A stretch of 64,000 nucleotides of DNA from the NCBI RefSeq assembly GCF_002947535.1, contig NZ_PUAP01000030.1:108980-172979 (forward strand). Direction: 5' to 3'. Position numbers and translations under genes: made by a program. How positions within the stretch are numbered: the stretch's first letter is position 1; each line of letters begins with the position of its first letter. This stretch comes from Enterococcus mundtii. Lineage in GTDB: Bacteria > Bacillota > Bacilli > Lactobacillales > Enterococcaceae. Below are positions 42,201 to 53,000 of the stretch, piece by piece. A model generated the notes under the pieces. That model made no database searches. It had not been told where the DNA came from and was given only the letters and a program-made list of their open reading frames with translations.

Positions 42201-43544
42201 ATTATGTTCAATATCTTCTACGATACCCTTTACTATCTCGATCATTGATGATTGAGGTTTTTTTGCTACTTTCTTTCCCCGTTGGTTATCTTTGACTGTT
42301 TCGCCTTCACTTTCTGCCCTAGCATTTAGACGTGGATCGTTGATCGGCCTTGCGTCAGCTCCTCGAACTACGAATAAATCCCATTTTTTTATATAGTTGG
42401 TCAATGTTTCATCCATTTTACTAAATAATGTCCAAAATTGTGTCGCAAACCCTGCCTCTTCTTTTTTCAACGTAGGAAATCCACTTGGTAAGTCGGAGGA
42501 TTGAAACGAATGAGGAACATTTGTACTATTTGAAGGTTTTACTGTATCGTGGATCTTTTCTTGATAGGTAATGCTTTGAGCCATCATTGATAAAAAGCGT
42601 GTGATCAGTGAATCTCCTTTTAAGCTTTCCTGTCTTTCGGTATAGGTTGGGTGATCAAAATCATTAAAAAATGTAATGAATGCCTCTGTCAAACCAGCAA
42701 AGAAATTAGCTGACTCAGGAATATCATTTTTCGCATTTCCTGTTGTCTGTTGATTCATCTGATTGGTTGCATTATTAAACGATTGTTGAAAAATATTTCT
42801 CAATTTTTCGGCTGAATCTTCAAATGAAAATTGTTGTTTGGAACTCCCCTCTCCTCCTTTCTTGAAGGAAAAATGATGTAGTTCGGCTGGATTATCTGTT
42901 CGTCGATCATTCATCTTTTGAGATTCAGCAATTGCACTCTGACAAACGGTTTTAAAGTGGACTTTTGTGTGATTAGACGTAGTTTGCCAGCCCCATAGTT
43001 TTGGGACATCTGTGATCGTCTTATTCGTTGTACAACCATATGTTTTTGCAATGCCATGTGCTATTTTATGTATGTTCAAACTCCAGTGATGAGCAAAATC
43101 TGTTAAATTGTAAGTAGTGTTATCATAAAAAAAGGGAAAAGATGGTGTATCCAAAGTAGCAATTGCCGTCGTGTTCTCTGTCAAAGCCGGTGTGAGCAAC
43201 GTCGTGTTCACCGTAGAATGAGAAGTAAGCGAATTCAATACTTCTGTTTGATTCGCATGTTGTGTGACTTCAACAAAAGTATCTGCTTCAAAGACAGCGC
43301 CACTATTACGTATTATTTGTTGTTGATTGGGACGCTCACCGCGTATGACCACATTTCCTAGGATACTTGAGACGTATAGTGACAACAAGAATGGTGAGCG
43401 AAGAATCTCTGAGGTAGGGGCACGACCGACACCAGAAGAAATGGCATTTACTGCCTCTTGTAAAGCCTCCTTATCTTCTTTATCATTCTTTTTATTGTTA
43501 AATTGACCATTTCGTTGTCGATTACTTTGATTATCGATTGGCAT
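36279..43544 (-). CDS. Giant putative metalloprotease toxin A (2421 aa)
   Basis: 2421 residues, no signal peptide. N-terminal domain (about 1-250) shares two Cys and H-F-K-T-V-C with toxin B. Four tandem helical modules follow (roughly 455-575, 617-750, 780-880, 895-1010), each with a pattern A-x-x-I/L-L then Y-G then W. A 12-residue linker repeat (D-N-Q-P-K-T-D-K-P-D-L-K) occurs twice near 885. A central hydrophobic region at about 1450-1510 includes I-P-F-Y-D-C-V-V-G-I-I and D-A-L-L-V-I-P-V-L-G-Q, likely membrane-inserting. The C-terminal domain has HETTH (2135-2139) and Glu2222 in S-D-A-E-M-V, a gluzincin-type zinc site. R-P-K-R (2243-2246) and R-V-K-R (2341-2344) resemble furin sites. It is about as long as large clostridial toxins, but no glucosyltransferase is seen. 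How it leaves the cell is unknown. Proposed role: host-directed protease toxin (inference). Confidence 0.8.
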   Translation of the reverse strand: MPIDNQSNRQRNGQFNNKKNDKEDKEALQEAVNAISSGVGRAPTSEILRSPFLLSLYVSSILGNVVIRGERPNQQQIIRNSGAVFEADTFVEVTQHANQTEVLNSLTSHSTVNTTLLTPALTENTTAIATLDTPSFPFFYDNTTYNLTDFAHHWSLNIHKIAHGIAKTYGCTTNKTITDVPKLWGWQTTSNHTKVHFKTVCQSAIAESQKMNDRRTDNPAELHHFSFKKGGEGSSKQQFSFEDSAEKLRNIFQQSFNNATNQMNQQTTGNAKNDIPESANFFAGLTEAFITFFNDFDHPTYTERQESLKGDSLITRFLSMMAQSITYQEKIHDTVKPSNSTNVPHSFQSSDLPSGFPTLKKEEAGFATQFWTLFSKMDETLTNYIKKWDLFVVRGADARPINDPRLNARAESEGETVKDNQRGKKVAKKPQSSMIEIVKGIVEDIEHNRTPTSRYQEPLPYFFYDKFLFRSKSETKNVIKKLKIFLIKQKAVSKNANDLEVVKAFESWAKIRRMSDISQDSSKVQFAAYLIRRNYGLKNVRIGDALTTEQLQAIFMQLKVNVHLVNYTYQEKSKPIQMSPAEKPVEAYYRKETNVCNQIFSDFINDVPATVPKNQTNTAVIYNRDLFDNREKTEAVNKQLIDFAQKQGFILKNPTASELVRWMRMWLFRLGKYEEIVSREELVAKELLRAYGSKMTLAGTNDSRAVILQWENNNAQMGYRYAKNNIDAIAPDARKDKSDQTEEEQVQSFLQENHIIPKNETLHGVEQPADQSRRSEPVEVIDQRICQFLKTKGVVCNLSNPQVLVDTVSNWLLLEGAVQKVIDPVKLKQIAQTILNQEDNGLISNKEAELTFANWLEGKLAKKELSDLPDNQPKTDKPDLKPDNQPKTDKPDLKNDEIQWRSQQVTNKVEQYLRQNYLITGPATKENILSGIGKWFMQNRDEREIRSERLQAIATVILKELNLYGGAEDELISDNDAKKTVMKWVMENVLGSSVEEYATKKILDHPNPATFTIGELRDSFKLKELVKNKRIILNKNNDAKKQKELETNIGYLWKECLNYLLPNYFLKSSELSDDLLISDYGSLMQIAGSRILAASGLLNKFDKEEIRTLGELFFESVSEKGVQDIEEFDQLLLPALFTTAQLDAPSLKIAIETGNYREFAISTFIGYFQRGYFTIMAHEEEFNRFYRNYKTAVINFRRKQALVGEVLNECERLGIRVPPAAGEIYLAGGNPCPGPWIPPNIETWYRELTSDVAESYHLLNRKLIGLSIDSFSQTELDFMFSPETRIYEGTAEFRDEAALASNPIGSIPSLVIASRKENRDDLILRLKQTDILVAIRGNEERVYALKRLEKEGGYTIYRVDKDPLLFLDHDLIDLKSLWWKKYKKEGAKIRIGDYSYTFVMQTHQDKQLSHGDERESLFNNISTKHKDILYQQLYESGNDQTMASKVWDAVSHFIPFYDCVVGIINKDVESAVPNCVIDALLVIPVLGQIATINIRFALGAARVIAKSGVTGLVRNSAKVLPKLSDLRSLLASVVRYIDPGIEAAISGGRFVIKNLLKLKDQPILTRNIHYKPVLTKLEKHEKDLPAPVISKMTVTAHLPRNGPQVLVKKMKNNLYVKVSDFKKGDVYGKVFTLRGEELREFEGPIFFSQKQKEIINSLKINIQPDEMFIEKKNFYPKGYGEGTVMEIYKNGQKKMDVIEMDDQLVPVRIQAIKKYGVRYDVMNGDKVLPVNFNGIEWYFEPNTSPIISRAVKIEVTNRINQFEAIWDPSTLSAPDGNGLMWSAEGRSYIKIQERYIPLALLDKENNRYHLVKKDILEPMTVLRLDPGIDQFRFETQLEKSVVERPDDLLFAGGFDEGASTSRGGTVPTQNQLTSRPLSNPKYPPYMWIPKIPEKWQEWKARMNAIEIAGPSGFSVVEDSRVVLPPLTKLIPEPPKQISTNEAMTIKKIKMGIQHCLPDELKNKYRVFAGLDAAKMPEHLIEFRKVVAKEYKEALIILDHVIEECTYMLRSEKISSTKRGTYLANMFNVYGKAEEQAVLKEVVKRLKSIAEKSKDFLKQSADWGFKNIWIASTDLQKDPTTQAFYSLSKQRTSPYGFVIRNDAENRIVLIADSFNKNPKIWPEAEIAPPVSETLLHETTHLVSMTDDIIVYDAVHRGFLKRGKDALIDFVSRYHKNFGTASFSRFVQLIADYFRLDGLSRLAVFRNFATDSMLMANYMLSDAEMVGTLLRDVAYGYTYDQPLLRPKRAVDEPTQESTPELGSGNILISLSLMSIGEYATEERSIGLEVTKEPPLVSTLSDVSPTTEFSTSINSKQAASASVIDAKIPNSQSQNGEIPSQQTRVKRSDLNVSEEKINQGTSRSRSVVQTGTSAEISQSVSTNPTFYDNLSALINRGVGKSQALNRTSIRRRNRKKLIGVNLQN
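40866..40943. repeat. Tandem 36-bp coding repeat in toxin A linker
   Basis: Two nearly identical copies of a 36-base unit encode D-N-Q-P-K-T-D-K-P-D-L-K twice, between the third and fourth helical modules. A Pro/Lys/Asp-rich linker of this kind may vary in copy number between strains. Confidence 0.8.
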
Positions 43545-43699
43545 AGCTTTCTCTCCTTATATCGTTGATGAGATACAACCCTAATAGTAGAATTTTATGC
43601 AACAATTATACATGGCTGTCCATTTGTCCTCGGGACTAGTTTTTTTAAAATAATAAAAACTTGAACTTTTTTGTCACTTGAGTATAGATCAATCATTAT

Positions 43700-43754
43700 A
43701 AAAAAGGCATACAAGTAAAAAATAGATCAACTATTTTTTAGCTTGTACGCCTTC
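43700..43754 (-). terminator. Terminator after fhs
   Basis: On the minus strand GGCGTACAAG and CTTGTATGCC pair around a TAAAAAATAG/CTATTTTTTA inner stem and are followed by T6. It separates fhs from toxin A, so the toxin needs its own promoter in 43545-43700; I could not pick one with confidence. Confidence 0.85.
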
Positions 43755-43783
43755 GTATTAAAAAGGGTTATTAACTTTTCCGA

Positions 43784-45454
43784 TTAGAATAACCCGATTA
43801 CTTCTCCCTGATTCGTCACATTCATATTCAATGCGGCTGGTTCCTTTGGCAATCCTGGCATCGTCATCACATCACCTGTCAAAGCAACTAAAAATCCGGC
43901 ACCCAACTTAGGTACAAATTCACGGATCGTGATCGTGAAATCTTCCGGTGCACCTAGTAAGGTTGGATCATCCGAAAAAGAATACTGGGTTTTCGCCATG
44001 CAGATCGGTAAATCAGACCACCCATTTTTCTCAAACTCAATGATTTGGTTCTCTGCTTTTTTGCTAAATGAAACTTCTTTGCCACCGTAGATTTTTTGAA
44101 CGACTGCTTTGACTTTTGATTTGATCGAATCACTGGATTGATATAATGGAACATAATCCGCGACTTCTGTATCGATCAATTCTACGACTGCTTTTGCTAG
44201 CTCGACTCCCCCTTTGGCACCATTTTCCCAAACACTGGCGCGTTTTGCTACAATCCCTTCTTTTTCACACAATTCTTTCAGTAACTCTAATTCAGCATCT
44301 GTGTCAGTCACAAATTCATTGATTGCGACGATCACCGGAATCTTGTAACCTTTCATATTGCGAATATGCCGTTTTAAGTTAGAAAAACCAGCCTGCAAAG
44401 CCGCAAGATCTTCGTTTTGTAGTTCTGCCTTAGCCAATCCTCCATGCATTTTCAACGCACGAACAGTAGCTACGATCACAATCGCATCTGGCGCTTTCTT
44501 CAAATTAGGAACTTTGATATCTAGGAATTTTTCTCCCCCTAAATCGGCACCAAAACCAGCTTCAGTCACTACATAATCGGCAATTTTCAAAGCCGTTTTA
44601 GTTGCTAATACACTGTTACATCCGTGAGCAATATTCGCAAACGGTCCACCATGGATAAATGCTGGTGTACCATAGATCGTTTGCACAAGATTCGGTTTAA
44701 TGGCATCTTTTAATAACAAAGCAAGAGAACCCTCTGCATTTAAATCCCCAGCCGTTATAGGTCGTCGATCGTAGGTGTAACCAATGACGATTCGTGCTAA
44801 ACGAGCTTTTAAGTCATCTAAATCGGCAGCTAAACACAATATCGCCATGATTTCACTAGCTACAGTAATATCAAACCCATCTTCTCTTGGAACTCCTTGA
44901 ATTGGTCCGCCCAGTCCAACGATCACATTTCGCAATGCACGATCATTTAAATCCACGACACGCTTCCAAATGACACGTCGAGGATCGATCCCAAGCTCAT
45001 TTCCTTGATGGATGTGGTTATCTAATAAGGCAGACAGCGCATTATTAGCAGAGGTGATTGCATGCATGTCGCCAGTAAAATGCAAATTGATGTCTTCCAT
45101 TGGTAATACTTGTGCGTAGCCACCTCCTGTAGCTCCACCCTTGATCCCCATAACTGGTCCTAATGATGGCTCACGTAATGCAATCACTGCTTTTTTATTT
45201 AATTGATTCAACGCGTCCCCTAATCCGACGGTGACTGTCGATTTTCCTTCACCCGCTGGTGTTGGATTGATAGAAGTTACCAATACGAGGCGACCGTCCT
45301 CTTTTTCCGAAAAATCCTTCATTGCGGAAAAGTTTACTTTTGCTTTGTATTTTCCATACAATTCCAAATCATCTTCTTTGATTCCAATGCTATGCGCAAC
45401 TCCAACTATCGGTTTTAGCTGTGTTTCTTGTGAGATTTCTAAATCACTTTTCAT
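43784..45454 (-). CDS. fhs: Formate--tetrahydrofolate ligase
   Basis: 556 residues from the ATG at 45454, which has GGGG at good spacing; a GTG six codons earlier lacks a site. It makes 10-formyl-THF from formate, THF and ATP. The P-loop-like T-P-A-G-E-G-K-S-T (about 66-74) and the length are typical. It feeds purine and fMet synthesis. The gene is ordinary core content sitting between two giant toxin genes. Confidence 0.96.
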   Translation of the reverse strand: MKSDLEISQETQLKPIVGVAHSIGIKEDDLELYGKYKAKVNFSAMKDFSEKEDGRLVLVTSINPTPAGEGKSTVTVGLGDALNQLNKKAVIALREPSLGPVMGIKGGATGGGYAQVLPMEDINLHFTGDMHAITSANNALSALLDNHIHQGNELGIDPRRVIWKRVVDLNDRALRNVIVGLGGPIQGVPREDGFDITVASEIMAILCLAADLDDLKARLARIVIGYTYDRRPITAGDLNAEGSLALLLKDAIKPNLVQTIYGTPAFIHGGPFANIAHGCNSVLATKTALKIADYVVTEAGFGADLGGEKFLDIKVPNLKKAPDAIVIVATVRALKMHGGLAKAELQNEDLAALQAGFSNLKRHIRNMKGYKIPVIVAINEFVTDTDAELELLKELCEKEGIVAKRASVWENGAKGGVELAKAVVELIDTEVADYVPLYQSSDSIKSKVKAVVQKIYGGKEVSFSKKAENQIIEFEKNGWSDLPICMAKTQYSFSDDPTLLGAPEDFTITIREFVPKLGAGFLVALTGDVMTMPGLPKEPAALNMNVTNQGEVIGLF

Positions 45455-45569
45455 TAAAACGCCCCTTTTCACGAACTATATATGCTGTTATTCGTTTTTT
45501 TGTTAAGTTATATCCATTATACCTGTTTTTGTTGTAAAAAAAAACAAAAAAAACTGGTTTTTAATTTAT

Positions 45570-45598
45570 TTGACGTACCTATTAATTCTCTTTATAAT
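45570..45598 (+). promoter_or_regulatory. Promoter of the cold-shock gene
   Basis: TTGACG (45570-45575) and TATAAT (45593-45598) with a 17-base spacer; transcription should start near 45605. Confidence 0.8.
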
Positions 45599-45635
45599 AT
45601 AGGCTATGATCAGACATAGAAAGGTCGTGAGTGTT

Positions 45636-45842
45636 TTGACCACAGGAATGGTGAAATGGTTCGATAACAAAAAAGGATATGGTTTTATTAGTTATGATGA
45701 AACAGAAGAAATCTTCGTACATTTTACTGCAATCGAAGAAGAAGGATTCAAAACACTTGAAGAAAACCAAGTGGTAGAATTTACTGTCATTGAAGGTAAC
45801 CGTGGCATTCAGGCTGCCCATGTCAAAAAGATCAATGAATAA
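45636..45842 (+). CDS. Cold-shock domain protein (Csp family), TTG start
   Basis: 68 residues from TTG, giving M-T-T-G-M-V-K-W-F-D. RNP1 (K-G-Y-G-F-I) and RNP2 (I-F-V-H-F) motifs for binding single-stranded RNA or DNA are present. An ATG at 45606 would coincide with the transcript start, so TTG (or GTG at 45627) is the likelier start. Acts as an RNA chaperone. Monocistronic, with a strong terminator after it. Confidence 0.9.
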   Translation: MTTGMVKWFDNKKGYGFISYDETEEIFVHFTAIEEEGFKTLEENQVVEFTVIEGNRGIQAAHVKKINE

Positions 45843-45861
45843 ACACAGCAAAATCAAACGA

Positions 45862-45897
45862 AAAAAAGCTATTCCGATCAATTGGAATAGCTTTTTT
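45862..45897 (+). terminator. Terminator after the cold-shock gene
   Basis: AAAAAGCTATTCC and GGAATAGCTTTTT form a perfect 13-bp stem with a T run. Confidence 0.92.
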
Positions 45898-45924
45898 ATT
45901 TTTTAATGCCTTTTTACTCTTTCA

Positions 45925-45985
45925 GAGCTTGGGACATTAGCTCTCTCGTACCATCTAAAACCGAATAAACACTTTTGTTCCCACC
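45925..45985. repeat. Dispersed repeat, partial copy 2 (flank only)
   Basis: Reading the minus strand, GTTTATTCGGTTTTAGATGG and the following CGAGAG...AATGTCCCA match the right flank of the element at 63812-63875. The hairpin half is absent. Confidence 0.65.
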
Positions 45986-46055
45986 TCAACTACTCTCTCA
46001 TCCTACTTGATATCGTTGTTTTGATTCTTACTCGTGATCAAACTCATACAAAATC

Positions 46056-46493
46056 TTACTTAACTAGATCTTTCGCATTCTTAGGTATTGATGGAACCGT
46101 CACCGATTTTTTCATAGGGTATTCCAAGTGGTCAAGTAGTTCTGCTTGTGCCTTTCTTTTTACAAAGATCACAAATGGCTCTTTATTATTTTCGATTGTT
46201 AAAGACAATTTGCGTTTTTGTACGTGAACGTCCTTGAATTGATCGATTGGTATTTCACGATCTCTCCAAAAAGCAGCATATTTTATTTTTATTGCATTCT
46301 TCTTTAAAACTAGTGAGCGTCGGAATCCTAGTAAAAGAAAAATAAAGAATACTCCCATTAAGATATTACTTTTCCAATAGGGTCTTGTATTTTCTAACGA
46401 TAAAATCAAACTTAAAAACAAAATAATAAATGTTGATGACCAATAGATGATCGACTGTGCCGTTTCAGGCTGCCAGCGAATATTTTTTTTCAT
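46056..46493 (-). CDS. EbsA-like membrane protein
   Basis: 145 residues with two membrane segments in the first 60 residues (about 16-34 and 41-56) and a PH-like beta domain after them. Its size, and its place divergent from an RNase HI gene, fit the EbsA family first named in Enterococcus faecalis, where it was linked to pheromone-plasmid aggregation genes. The actual function is not established. Confidence 0.7.
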   Translation of the reverse strand: MKKNIRWQPETAQSIIYWSSTFIILFLSLILSLENTRPYWKSNILMGVFFIFLLLGFRRSLVLKKNAIKIKYAAFWRDREIPIDQFKDVHVQKRKLSLTIENNKEPFVIFVKRKAQAELLDHLEYPMKKSVTVPSIPKNAKDLVK

Positions 46494-46567
46494 TCTTCAA
46501 CCTCGTGTCTTTATCTGTAATGGTATAATAAGTCGAACCTATTATTTTGAAGGGAGTGTTTTTCCTT

Positions 46568-46963
46568 ATGTTAAAAGTATACATTGACGCATCAACAAAA
46601 GGCAACCCTGGACCTAGTGGTGGTGGTATTTTACTCGTCTCAGATCATCAACAAGAACAGTTGTCTATCCCTCTATCCTTTGGTTCTAACCATCAAGCAG
46701 AGTTTGAAGCCTTTTTAAAAACTTTAGAAATTCTAAAGAATAGACAGATGACAGCAGAAACCATCCTCTGCTATTCTGATAGTAAAGTACTAGTATCAAC
46801 CATTGACAAAAACCATACTTCCAACAAAGATTTTTTGCCCTATTTAGAAAAAATTCAAAGTCTATTAAAAGATTTTTCAATGTTGATCCTCCAGTGGATA
46901 CCTGAAAGTAAAAATAAAGGGGCAGATAATCTAGCTAGACAGGCTTTACAAAAAGCCTTATAA
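46568..46963 (+). CDS. RNase HI-like ribonuclease
   Basis: 131 residues from the ATG at 46568 behind AAGGGAG; an upstream TTG at 46547 overlaps that site. Acidic residues for two-metal catalysis are present: Asp in Y-I-D-A-S-T-K, Glu in A-E-F-E-A-F, Asp in Y-S-D-S-K and Asp in K-G-A-D-N-L-A. It probably cuts RNA in RNA-DNA hybrids. The R-Q-A-L ending and length fit the small Firmicutes RNase HI type. Confidence 0.88.
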   Translation: MLKVYIDASTKGNPGPSGGGILLVSDHQQEQLSIPLSFGSNHQAEFEAFLKTLEILKNRQMTAETILCYSDSKVLVSTIDKNHTSNKDFLPYLEKIQSLLKDFSMLILQWIPESKNKGADNLARQALQKAL

Positions 46964-47043
46964 AAAAATTGATTCAAACCATGGTTTTCCTCTATCGGTA
47001 GGACATTCAGTTCTTTATCTATTGATACCTTGACGTATCCTCT

Positions 47044-50000
47044 TTAGTTGAAACCTCTCACGCTGAATTCTTTTTTACTTGAATTCGAAAATGAAAAAGT
47101 CAACGTCCTATTCGCTGCCTGGCTGTTTGTTGAAGCTTGTTGGGTGATAGTAGCAAAGCTTCTTTTTTCACGATCATTCGGGGGCGCTGGGTAATTTAGA
47201 TCCGCTCTTGTATTCCTTGCCTTGGTTTGATTCTTTTCCATTTCAAATCCTTTTTCTAATATGAAAAAATCCCCTATGTTCATCAGTGCAACAAACATGA
47301 ATATTTTTGGATCGATTAAATGCTCATCTTTCAATTCTCTTCTCGCACGCATACGATTGAAAAAATCATTATCTAATACAAGATCTCTAATGATCGTCAT
47401 CACAACTTCCGCATCTAAGAGCAGAAAATTTGCCGCTAAGATTGGATCAACTAAAAGTTGCTTAACAACCTCGCTTCGTGCTAGTTTAGGCAAATCGAAT
47501 TCTTTTGCCAAGTGTCTAACAAAGAGATCAAAATTCTCAGAGAACGTGATATCAATGTATTCAAAGTCAAACCGTTTTCTGATATCTTCTCCGCTGCTTT
47601 GAAATCCTATCGGAGGATCTTCAAACTTAGCATAATCCACTGTGCTTGATACAACATGCGATGTTTCATGGATAACCGTTGCTGATAAACTAGGTCTAAT
47701 TTGAGTATTTTGCTTAACTGATGGCTTTACATGGAATCTATCTGCGAGGATCAGTATCCGACTTTCTGGATCACCATTCACTACAAACGCCACCGTAGAT
47801 GGAGGTTTCGCTTTAGCTGTATAATAATGTTTAGTTTTTTTATCATAGACTAAATCAGAAGAGACGATCCAGATATTTTGATAGCCTAAATCTTTTGATA
47901 ATTTAAGGAATTGTTCGCTTTTGTCAGCTATAATGATTAATCTTTTGAGGACTTCTTTCATCACTTGTTTCTTATTTTCGGTAGATTCTAGCTTGAACAT
48001 GTGATTCAAATATTGACCTGGCTTTATTTCTTCGAGTGTTTCAAGTTTCAACCAGTCCTCTGCTTTTTTCTTGAATGCTTGGAGATAGGTCACTGACTCA
48101 TCAACTCCCGAAGCGACTTCTTTTTGAAATGCATCAATGTACTCTGGTACTTTATCAGAAGAAAAACCCGAAAATACTCGATAAGGAAGCTCTGGATCAT
48201 TGGCTAGTACTCTTTTGATTTCATGAGTCATAGCTGACTTTGCCATACCATCAGTACGGGAAGTTAAATTTGGAAATTCTGAAACAAAAGAAGTCAACAT
48301 TGGTAGCTTCACTTGATCATCCTCATACCTGAACTTCTTTGGATGATCAGTAAGTATAGTAGCTTGTCTGAGTTGATTGAATGTTTCCGCTACACCAAGT
48401 GATTCTGGTAATTTGTAATATGGTGGGTATTCCAAAGTTTTAGCAATCTCCGCCAAGTGGTCTGCATCGCGAGATGTTCCAGCTGCTCCAACGGGTTGGA
48501 TGGGTTGCTTTCCTTTTTTATCTCCAGCTGCCTTGTTCGTTGGTTTCTTAGGAATACTTTTACTTTTTTTTCCACCTGCTAAGATTGCATGGTGAGGATC
48601 AGCAGTCAGTCTTTCTAATTCGGTCTCAACACGGAAGTGATTGTGTAGCTCATCAAATCTCAAGATTGGTAGTGGCTTAGTCACCTTTTTCTTAACTAGA
48701 TGATACCGTTGATTTTCTCGGTCGATCAAACCCAATGGCACATAGTGATTGTTTATCTTGATATAAGTTCTTCCTGAGGAAGCGCGCATCAAGCCAAGCT
48801 CATCTGGTGGAGAGAGCGTCATTGGACTACTTAAGCTTTCAAACTGTTCTAGTTGACGAGAGACATAGTCGCTTACTTCTTTTGCTAACCTTGGCGAAGT
48901 CTCCGTTTCAAAATACCACCCTACACCGTTAAATCGTATAGGGAATAATTTATCTCCTTCACATACGTCATAACGCAAGCCATGCCCTTCAATCGGATGG
49001 ATTTGCACAGGGACCATTTCTTGATTCATTCTGACGAATGAATCAATGACTTCCCCATTCTTCTCCACATTGTATACTTTTCCTTCGCCGTATCCTTTCG
49101 GGTACAAATTTTGTTTTACTACAAACATTTGCGAAGCATCCACTTGCTTTGCGAGCCTGGTTATACGATCAATCTCTTCTTGATTGTAAAATAACTCCCC
49201 TTCGAAAGACCGGAGTTGATTCCCATGTAACGTGAAATACTCACCAAAAACATCACCATTTTTTAGATTCCTCACCTGCATGTATAATGAATCTTTCACG
49301 CGTTTCACTACAGTGTAAGGCCCCTTTCTTGGTAGCTGAGCTCTCGCATGGTCAATAGGCAACGGAGGCATTTTTTTTGTCAATGTCTCCAGCTTAGTTA
49401 ATAAAGGTTCCAAATGAGCAGGAATGAACAATTGATTTCTCAATTCAGAAAATCCTTTAAGTATCATCTTTGCTCCGTCAGTTACTAATTCAAATCCGGG
49501 ATCTGCGTAACGTGCCGAACTTTTAAGAAGCGCTGTTAGTTCTATACGATTTGGTGTGAAGCGCATCCCACTTCGAATAGCGTTTCTGACTCCACCTTCC
49601 GCAGCCGCTTTTGCCATTCCCAAAGCAAAATTTGTACTCAGTCCCACCACTTGTCCAAAAACAGGAATCAAGAAGATCACATCGATCGTACAGGAAGTGA
49701 CCGCATCAGGAACGTTTTTATCAATGATTCCGACGATACAATCATAAAAAGGGATAATATGTTTGACCACATCCCAAATTTGTTCAGGTACAGACTTGTC
49801 ATTTCCAAAGTCATAAAGTTGTTGATAGAAACGGTCTCGCTGTATTTGACTGATCGCGATACTCAACCCCGCTTGATTCATTCCTTGTCCCAGTTCATTT
49901 TCCTGATTGATTTTTGTAGAAAATGTGAAATCTTTTTTACCAATTCGGATTTTATCGCCGTTTTGCGTATACCCTTCGCTCCAAAGGTCTTTTTGATCAA

Positions 50001-53000
50001 ACAACCCATAGTTAAGATATAACAGAGGATCTTTATCTACTCGATAAAAAATATATCCCCCGTCTTGCTCCAGTTTCTTCACAGCATACAAACGTTCTTC
50101 CCCTTCACGAATCGCTGCAAAAAGATCTGTTTTCTCTAGATTTAAGTTAGTATCTAACCATTTCTCACGTTCACCGAAAAAAACTACGGGAATTCCTCCA
50201 GTACCTGGTGGTGCATAGTAATGATGTAGATGTTTCAGTTCTGCCGATGCTCTATAAATTTGTGTTCCATTCGAAAATAGAAACTTTTTCTCTGACTGAT
50301 CTAGCCCGCTCAAAGCAGTGTGGATAAATCGCTGATTCACTTTAAAAAAAGCGTCTGCAACGTTTTTCGTTAGCTGAGTGTACCATTCCTCTAAATCTGG
50401 CGGTTGGTAAACATCTGGGCAAGCTGGTAAACCTAATAAATATGCTTGATCTATTAATAATCTGTTTTTTCCTGAACGTTGGTTACATTCTTGATTCACA
50501 TATTCTGCTAATGCTTTTTTTCTACGCCAGTTGATAACCGCCTCTTCATAAACCCCCACCTCATGAATGACTATTTTTTCATTTTCAGCGATTGCCTCCG
50601 TCAGTTCTTGCCATAAAGTGATAAATTTTTCTAAAGCATAGACTTTATAATCACCATTCACTAAAGCATCTCTTAACCCTTCAGGATCTAATTGAGCAGT
50701 AGCTAGTAAAGCTGGGGTCAAAAGGTACTGTAATACTTCAATTTGCTGAACGGCTTGGATTTTAAGTGCATCGCAAAAAAATGTACCTAGTTCAATTACA
50801 TCTACAGTACTAAATTCTGACAGATAGCCAGCATCTGCCAATAATTTAGCTCCAGCTAGTTGCATCAATGAGTTAAAATCAGAAATCAGTAAATCGTCAG
50901 CTAAATTGCTAGACTCAAGAAAATAATTGGGTAATGTTTTTTCGATAAATTTCGTCCATATTTTTTTAAAAACCACTTGATCTTCTCTTAAATTTTGTTC
51001 TTCTATGCTATCTTTTCCGATGATCGTATGGAGACTGACAACACCAGCTTTTCTTAACGAATCAACCTCTAACAATCTTCTGATTTGTCCGATCGTAAAG
51101 CTCGAAGGATCGGGTGAATCGAGAATTTTTCTTATGATATATTCTTCGACCGATCCTTTTAAAATATTTTCGATCGCCCATCTCATGATAGTTGCTTCAG
51201 CATTTTCAAAAGAAATTTTATCTTGTGCCTCTCCACCATACATCCCCAGTTCTTTTAGAATGATTTTGGCGATGGGTTGAACCTTATCAGGCATAAACAC
51301 TATGCCAATGCCTTCTTTAGTAAACCACTTTCCCATAGCTACGAGTAATCGTTCCGTTGATTTATTATAAGGAACAACCCCTTGTTGGATAAGAAATTGA
51401 TTCAACTGGACACCTATATTTTTATCACGCCATTGCTCCCTGTTTATCCTGCGCTTGGATGGTTTCTCCACAGTTTGTTCGGTTTGTGTATTTTCAGTCA
51501 AGTCAGTGGGTGCGTGTGTAGCATTATTTTCAATGGGCGTCGGCGATCCAGGCGACTGTTGGTCTAAGTCAAATGTTTCAAATAACCATTTTATAAACGT
51601 TAACTGGGCATGTACGCCTGAAATGACCCCATTGACTGGTTCATTCAAAATCACTTGTGCCAATTGTTTGATTTTGACTGGATCAATCACCTCACTCGTT
51701 GCTCCCTCTAATAACAGCCAATGAGTAACTGTTTGCGCAAAAGCAATGGGATCATATATATTCCAGATCCTGCCTTGTTTTATGAGAAAATCAGCGACTC
51801 GTCGCTGGATCGCCTCTTTTCGAGTACGTATATTTCCAACATCTCTTTTCCCTTTGACACTTCGGGAATCCTCCGCTTTTTTTTGTAAGTTATTTTCTTG
51901 AAGAAATGTTTCAATCTGTTCTTTTTTGAACTTAATATCAATCTTTGGACTCTCATTAATGAGGTAATTTAACTGAGCATTATTGTCTTCCCATTGAAGA
52001 ATACAAAGACGTGCATCTTGGACAGTCAATGGACGTGATTCAATACCATGATGCTCAAGCAGTAGATTTGCTACCTCTTCTTGTCTTTGCACAGTTTCCT
52101 CATAGGTTGCCCCACTAAACAGCCAACTTTGTAAGTTTCTCACTAATTCACTATTGGACACATCTCCCAGAGATAAACCTTTTGCAATAAGTAAAGTCTT
52201 GACTGCTTTGTTTACCTTTAGTGTTTTTTCACGTTGCATCAAGATCGGATAATCATAACAATATGGATTGATAGGCTCAACATTTGATATTGTCGCTGCC
52301 TGATCATATATGAAGTCATTAAAAATTAGCCCATTTACTTTTTTTTGTTCTTGCAGCCGAACCGTATAAGGTGTTTCTGGTGAAGACAATCGATGATGGG
52401 CCGTTTGCTCAGTATTTTCTTTAAAAGTAGACCTTTCTAATAATAGATTAGCTTTCAATTGTTTTTCCACCGCTGTTTTTTTGGTTAGCGAATATGAATC
52501 ACCTAGTCGAACATTTTCCACCCCATAGGCTTTCATTATAAAAAAAGTGATGAATTGTTCTCTTGATTCTTGTTCTAAATAATTAGAACTACTTCCCGAC
52601 TTTACAAACTTTTTGAGACCATCCATTATTTCAATAGGTGTGCCGTCTTCTTTGATCTCAATTTTATTTTTTTTGAAGAAGTCTAGCAGAAGTTCTTTCA
52701 CTTCAACGGTTTTATTTCGATCAAAAAAAAGATCATAGTCATAATAAACTATCGGCAAATTTTGAAATACTGTTCCTTCTGGTATCTGATTACTGTTCAT
52801 GATTTCTTTGATAGTGTTCACTTGTTCTAACTCATAGTTTGGAGGTACTGTTGCTGTAAGATTACTCGTCTGTACTTTGGGAACCGTCAAATGCCCCATC
52901 ACACTACTCACTCCAATAAATGTTATGCCTTTGAAAATATTGTTTGTTCGCCACTGAAGTACAATTTCTACGGCTTCTTTATAAGTTAACTTTCGATCTG

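Noticed and set aside
45606..45635. ATG start at 45606 for the cold-shock protein
   Set aside because: The promoter at 45570-45598 places transcription start at about that base, and the encoded extra ten residues are absent from the family.
46964..47043. Terminator after toxin B
   Set aside because: Only a short AAACC-ATGG-TTT palindrome before a T run is present; too weak to claim.
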